Shown here: positions 58,094-61,555 of the stretch, one piece after another | Layout: every line of letters starts with the position of its first letter | How positions within the stretch are numbered: position 1 is the first letter of the stretch | Source of the DNA: an uncultured Hyphomicrobiales bacterium | Lineage (GTDB): Bacteria > Pseudomonadota > Alphaproteobacteria > Rhizobiales > Beijerinckiaceae | Assembly: GCA_903825465.1 (NCBI GenBank) | Contig: CAIKAR010000024.1 | Coordinates: 1 to 61,555 of the forward strand | Reading direction: 5' to 3' | Length of the DNA: 61,555 bases | Notes under the pieces: generated by a model | Seen by the model: the letters and a program-made list of their open reading frames with translations, nothing else | Told to the model about the DNA's origin: nothing | Databases searched by the model: none | Translations under genes and position numbers: made by a program

Positions 58094-59698
58094 ATGAATA
58101 AGCGTGTCTTCGCTTGGGTCGCGGTTGGCCTCATGGCGGCGGTCGCGTCGGCAAACGCCGACCCTATTAAGATTTCCGGCGGCCTGGTGTCGGGGGCGCA
58201 ACTGTCGGACGGCGCTGTGCGCGCTTACAAGGGGATTCCCTTCGCCAAGCCGCCCATCGGCGATCTGCGCTGGCGGGAGCCGCAGCCTGCCGAGCCTTGG
58301 AGCGGGACGCTCGCCGCCGAGACGCATCGCCCGGTGTGCATGCAACCCGACCCGCTCGGTGGAAACTCGATCTTCACGCGGCTTTTCTTCACGCCGTTCG
58401 AGCCGCGCAGCGAAGATTGCCTTTACCTTAATGTCTGGACGACCGCCGCGCCCGGCGACAAGCGGCCGGTGATGGTGTGGATTCCGGGGGGAGGCTTCCG
58501 TGGCGGATCGTCGGCGGGCGCGATCTACGATGGCGCCGAGCTCGCCAAAAAGGGCGTCGTGCTCGTGTCGATCAACTACCGCTTGTGGAAGTTCGGCTTT
58601 CTGGCGACGTCGGAACTCTCCAAGGAATCGCCACATCATGTGTCTGGCAACTACGGTCTGCTCGATCAGATCGCCGCCCTGCAATGGGTGAAGGACAATG
58701 TCGCGGCTTTTGGCGGCGATCCCGGCAATGTGACCATCTTCGGTCAGTCGGCGGGCGCGAGCAGCGCCAACTTCCTGATGGCGTCGCCTGTCGCGAAGGG
58801 CTTGTTTCAGAAGGTAATCGGCGAGAGCGGCGGAACGTTTCTGCCCGCGGCCACGAGTTCTCCGATTGGACGGCCAATGCTTGGCCTCGCCGCGGCTGAA
58901 GCGGTTGGTTCGAAGTTGACGACGGACCTTAAAGCCACCAGTCTCGCGGACCTGCGCAAGCGTTCAGGCGACGAGATTCTGGCTAGCCCCTCGGACGATG
59001 TCTACCAGTCGGCCTTGCCCATCATGGACGGCTACGTGCTGCCCGCAACAGTCGCGGAGATTTTCACCGCGGGAAAACAGAACGACGTGCCCTTGCTGGC
59101 GGGGACCAACGCCAACGAAGGGGCTAACTTTCCAACCCTGAAGACGCTCGCGGCGTTTCGAGAGGACGCGAAAAAAAGGATAGGATCTTTCGCGGACGAG
59201 TATCTCTCGCTCTACGCGGCCGATACCGATGCGCAGGCGACCGAGGCGAGCGCCGCCGCGATCCGCGACACGCGAATCGCCTGGCCGAACCTGCGATGGG
59301 CGACGACGCAATTGAAGACAGGTCATTCCAAGGTCTTCTACTACTACTTTCCCCATCATCCGCCGGCGCCGCCGAACGAGCAGTTCGTCGAAAATCTCGG
59401 CAAGAACCTCGGCGCGTCCCACGGCGCTGAACTCGCTTACGTGTTCGGCAATTTCATCCCGAGCGAATGGGCGTGGGCCGACGCCGACAAGACCCTCGCG
59501 AAGACCGTGTCGCAATATTGGGTGAATTTCGCGACCAACGGCGATCCCAACGGGCCAGGTCTGCCGGCATGGCCGACCTTCAATCCCGACACAAATTCCG
59601 TTCTGCGTTTCGACGCGACGATTGCCGCTGGGCCTTTGCCAAACCAAAAGCTTTATGCCTTCTGGGACAAGGTGGCGGCTGCCTGGAAGGACCAGTAA
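58094..59698 (+). CDS. Secreted carboxylesterase/lipase (type B)
   Basis: A 534 aa alpha/beta hydrolase of the cholinesterase/carboxylesterase family. A signal peptide (WVAVGLMAAVASANA) directs export. The nucleophile is S219 in FGQSAGASS. Family landmarks: YKGIPFAKPPIGDLRW, SEDCLYLNVW, the oxyanion region WIPGGGFRGGS, and GTNANEGANF leading to the acid residue. The catalytic His is probably in ASHGAELAYVF. AGGGAGGA precedes the ATG. Natural ester unknown. Confidence 0.94.
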   Translation: MNKRVFAWVAVGLMAAVASANADPIKISGGLVSGAQLSDGAVRAYKGIPFAKPPIGDLRWREPQPAEPWSGTLAAETHRPVCMQPDPLGGNSIFTRLFFTPFEPRSEDCLYLNVWTTAAPGDKRPVMVWIPGGGFRGGSSAGAIYDGAELAKKGVVLVSINYRLWKFGFLATSELSKESPHHVSGNYGLLDQIAALQWVKDNVAAFGGDPGNVTIFGQSAGASSANFLMASPVAKGLFQKVIGESGGTFLPAATSSPIGRPMLGLAAAEAVGSKLTTDLKATSLADLRKRSGDEILASPSDDVYQSALPIMDGYVLPATVAEIFTAGKQNDVPLLAGTNANEGANFPTLKTLAAFREDAKKRIGSFADEYLSLYAADTDAQATEASAAAIRDTRIAWPNLRWATTQLKTGHSKVFYYYFPHHPPAPPNEQFVENLGKNLGASHGAELAYVFGNFIPSEWAWADADKTLAKTVSQYWVNFATNGDPNGPGLPAWPTFNPDTNSVLRFDATIAAGPLPNQKLYAFWDKVAAAWKDQ

Positions 59699-59827
59699 AC
59701 CACGCGTCCATCCCGCGCGTGTAAGTTGGTTCGAAGCGCGCGCGGAAATCGTTTGTCTTTGGCTGTTCGCCGGTTGCGCGCGGCTGGATAGAGAGGCCCG
59801 GGCATTTATGAAGCGGAGGAACGCGAC

Positions 59828-61132
59828 ATGCGCGAGATGAAATTGGGCCTCTTTTTCGCGCCCGGAGGACACCATCTCGCCGCCTGGCGTCATCCTGACG
59901 CTTATCCCAGGGGCTTCAGCTTCGAATCCTACATCGCCGCGGCGCGCCTCGCGGAACGCGGTTGTTTCGACATGGTGTTCGTCGCGGATGTCTTCTCTTT
60001 GACTCCGGACGGCGCGCGCGCGGACTCGTTCCGGTTCGAGCCCATTACGCTTTTATCCGGGCTCGCCGTGGCCACGAGCAAGATTGGTCTCGTGGCCACC
60101 GCGACGACATCCTTCAACGAGCCATTCAACGTCGCCCGAAAATTCGCTTCTCTTGACCACATGAGCAATGGCCGGGCGGGCTGGAACATCGTCACCTCGT
60201 CCTCGACTCTGGAGGCGTTCAATTTCGGACTGCAAGAGCATGCGGGCCACGCGGACCGCTACCGGAAAGCCCATGAATTCGTCGAGGTTGTGCGCGGCCT
60301 CTGGGACAGTTGGGACGACGACGCCATCGTTCTCGACAAGGAGCGTGGCTTTTTTTTCGACGCGGCGAAGATGCATATGCTCAATCACAAGGGCCCGCAT
60401 TTCAGCGTTCGCGGACCCCTGACCCTTCCACGATCTCCCCAGGGCCATCCCATTCTTGTCCAGGCGGGGTCGTCGGACGACGGCAAGAATTTGGCCGCCG
60501 AATTCGCGGAAGTAATTTTCACGATCCAGAGGGATCTCGGCGACGCCCAGACATTTTACGCCGACGTGAAATCACGGGCGGCTTCATTTGGCCGCGATCC
60601 GCGGCACGCCCTTGTAATGCCCGGAGTCATGCCGATCGTCGGGCGCTCCCGGCAAGAGGCTCGGGACAACTACGAACAGTTGCAGCGGCTGATTCATCCG
60701 GAGGCCGGGCTCGCGGCGCTGTCGCGCACGCTTGGGACCGATTTGTCGGGGATCGACGTGGACGGCCCGTTGCCGGACATCGAGATTGAAAAGCTTTCGC
60801 AAAGCCGCGCGGTCGGCATGGTGCTGACCGCTCGGCGCGACGGTTTGACGGTTCGCCAAGTGTATGAACGACTCGTGGTTTCGAAAGGCCATCGTCAGAT
60901 CATCGGAACCGCCGCCGATATCGCCGACACGCTGCAGGAATGGTTCGAGGGCGGAGCCGCCGACGGCTACAATGTCATGCCGGGAATCATGCCGAACGGT
61001 CTGAGCGACTTTGTCGAACTCGTCGTGCCCGAGTTGCGGCGCCGTGGCTTGTTCCGGACAGCGTACGAGGGAAGCACGCTTCGTGAGCATCTAGGCTTGC
61101 CGAGGCCGGTCAACACGCGCAGCCAAGCCTAG
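59828..61132 (+). CDS. LLM-class flavin-dependent monooxygenase (NtaA/SnaA/DszA family)
   Basis: A 434 aa FMNH2-dependent oxygenase of the bacterial luciferase-like superfamily. Hallmarks: KLGLFFAPGGHHLAAWRHP, GCFDMVFVADVFS, SGLAVATSKIGLVAT, DHMSNGRAGWNIVTS, GPLTLPRSPQGHP and VQAGSSDDGKNLAAEF. Relatives oxidise aminopolycarboxylates, dibenzothiophene sulfone or sulfur compounds with flavin supplied by a separate reductase, which is not present here. It has no signal peptide and a GGAGGAACGCGAC-like ribosome site. Confidence 0.94.
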   Translation: MREMKLGLFFAPGGHHLAAWRHPDAYPRGFSFESYIAAARLAERGCFDMVFVADVFSLTPDGARADSFRFEPITLLSGLAVATSKIGLVATATTSFNEPFNVARKFASLDHMSNGRAGWNIVTSSSTLEAFNFGLQEHAGHADRYRKAHEFVEVVRGLWDSWDDDAIVLDKERGFFFDAAKMHMLNHKGPHFSVRGPLTLPRSPQGHPILVQAGSSDDGKNLAAEFAEVIFTIQRDLGDAQTFYADVKSRAASFGRDPRHALVMPGVMPIVGRSRQEARDNYEQLQRLIHPEAGLAALSRTLGTDLSGIDVDGPLPDIEIEKLSQSRAVGMVLTARRDGLTVRQVYERLVVSKGHRQIIGTAADIADTLQEWFEGGAADGYNVMPGIMPNGLSDFVELVVPELRRRGLFRTAYEGSTLREHLGLPRPVNTRSQA

Positions 61133-61253
61133 CCAACGACGGCGCGGAAGAAATTCGCAATTCGCGCGCGAAAATTTGGAGCGTGTGTCTGTCGAATGGG
61201 GATGCCGACCTCCGAAGCTTGCGCTCACCTGGGTTGGCCCGCGCCCGCGCGGC

Positions 61254-61282
61254 TTGCCAATCGAAGTCGCCTCGGGCATATA
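61254..61282 (+). promoter_or_regulatory. Probable promoter of tRNA-Ser
   Basis: TTGCCA at 61254-61259 and CATATA at 61277-61282 with a 17-base spacer, about 50 bases before the tRNA start. Confidence 0.5.
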
Positions 61283-61331
61283 CGGGGCGTTCGATGAATT
61301 GGCCGCGGTCGTCGCGGGCGTTCGAGCGCGT

Positions 61332-61421
61332 GGAGATGTGGCCGAGAGGCTGAAGGCGACGGTTTGCTAAATCGTTATAGGGGAAACCCTATCGTGGGTT
61401 CGAATCCCACCGTCTCCGCCA
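61332..61421 (+). tRNA. tRNA-Ser (anticodon GCT)
   Basis: A 90-nt class II tRNA. Acceptor GGAGATG pairs with CGTCTCC, the anticodon loop TTGCTAA carries GCT (AGC/AGU codons), a long variable arm (TATAGGGGAAACCCTATC region) follows, and the T arm is GTGGG-TTCGAAT-CCCAC. CCA is encoded. Its 3' end is a classic integration target for tyrosine-recombinase elements. Confidence 0.95.
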
Positions 61422-61555
61422 TTATATTCTATTTCCACTTGAAAATCAGACACTTAGCTTAAGTCCTGGACCTGTTCCCACATTCATTCCCACAATTAAT
61501 AGGCGAAATCAGCCGACGCCTCGCTGGCGTGAAGGCACAATTGGAAGACGCAGAC
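61422..61555. other. AT-rich region after tRNA-Ser, possible island edge
   Basis: The composition changes abruptly to AT-rich after the tRNA. An eight-base direct repeat lies here. A frame open to the window edge reads IGEISRRLAGVKAQLEDAD after the repeat, but lacks an ATG. No integrase can be seen within the 134 bases. Confidence 0.45.
61475..61494. repeat. Direct repeat TTCCCACA-N4-TTCCCACA
   Basis: Two identical 8-mers at a 12-base spacing, 54 bases after the encoded CCA of tRNA-Ser. Spaced direct repeats next to a tRNA attachment site resemble arm-type integrase or excisionase sites; function is inferred only. Confidence 0.5.

Noticed and set aside
61176-61370. A 64-codon frame before tRNA-Ser
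   Set aside because: It runs into the tRNA gene and overlaps its likely promoter; no ribosome site or homology is seen.

Overview
The window is GC-rich bacterial DNA. It most likely comes from an alphaproteobacterium, probably of the Hyphomicrobiales (Rhizobiales) type. The best marker is a SciP/DUF1153 gene, a CtrA-pathway regulator confined to Alphaproteobacteria. Supporting signs are the pgsA-moaD-moaE order, a MctP-like symporter with a DUF3311 partner, and several orphan TctC/Bug-type solute receptors. About 60 protein genes and two tRNA genes can be supported. There is no rRNA operon, CRISPR array or recognisable transposase.

Layout. 1-9.9 kb is oxidative and aromatic-type catabolism: an orphan [2Fe-2S] subunit, a PCu(A)C copper chaperone, a Tat-exported FMN 2-hydroxyacid dehydrogenase that carries a haem-c-like CxxCH motif, a dihaem cytochrome c, an overlapping coxM-coxS-coxL-amidohydrolase operon (minus strand) and a fumarylacetoacetase-like hydrolase. 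10-25 kb is mainly housekeeping: HU, a Bug receptor, an outer-membrane-like protein, holC, pepA, pgsA-moaD-moaE, PhzF-like, a Phd/VapC toxin-antitoxin pair with a palindromic operator, VOC, DUF1499, an MBL hydrolase, a DUF3311-symporter pair and a polytopic membrane protein. 25-36 kb holds a NYN-domain nuclease gene behind a strong promoter and a structured leader, two more Bug receptors, a CPBP protease, thyA, a MetE-like protein, an AT-richer two-gene patch, a BKACE-type enzyme, purD and gltD. 36-46 kb holds gltB, an FkbM methyltransferase, a secreted protein, sciP, mnmA, a PmtA-like methyltransferase and tRNA-Met(CAT).

46-61.5 kb returns to accessory metabolism. A three-gene molybdenum hydroxylase (2Fe-2S subunit, trihaem cytochrome c, Tat-exported Mo subunit) is followed by a truncated glycosyltransferase. 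Next is a minus-strand cluster made of an EutA-type reactivase, a bicupin, a decarboxylase-like PBP-fold protein and nadC. It has no ethanolamine ammonia-lyase genes beside it. The end carries a GT-C-like membrane protein, a GNAT, a secreted carboxylesterase, an LLM flavin monooxygenase and tRNA-Ser(GCT). AT-rich DNA with a direct repeat follows that tRNA, as at the edge of an integrated element.

Together the genes suggest a metabolically versatile soil or water bacterium that feeds electrons from periplasmic and cytosolic oxidation of organic acids, aldehydes or aromatics into c-type cytochromes. The most interesting items are the orphan EutA-bicupin-decarboxylase cluster, the CxxCH-bearing hydroxyacid dehydrogenase, and the NYN gene whose Shine-Dalgarno-like sequence lies in a terminator-like UUCG hairpin.
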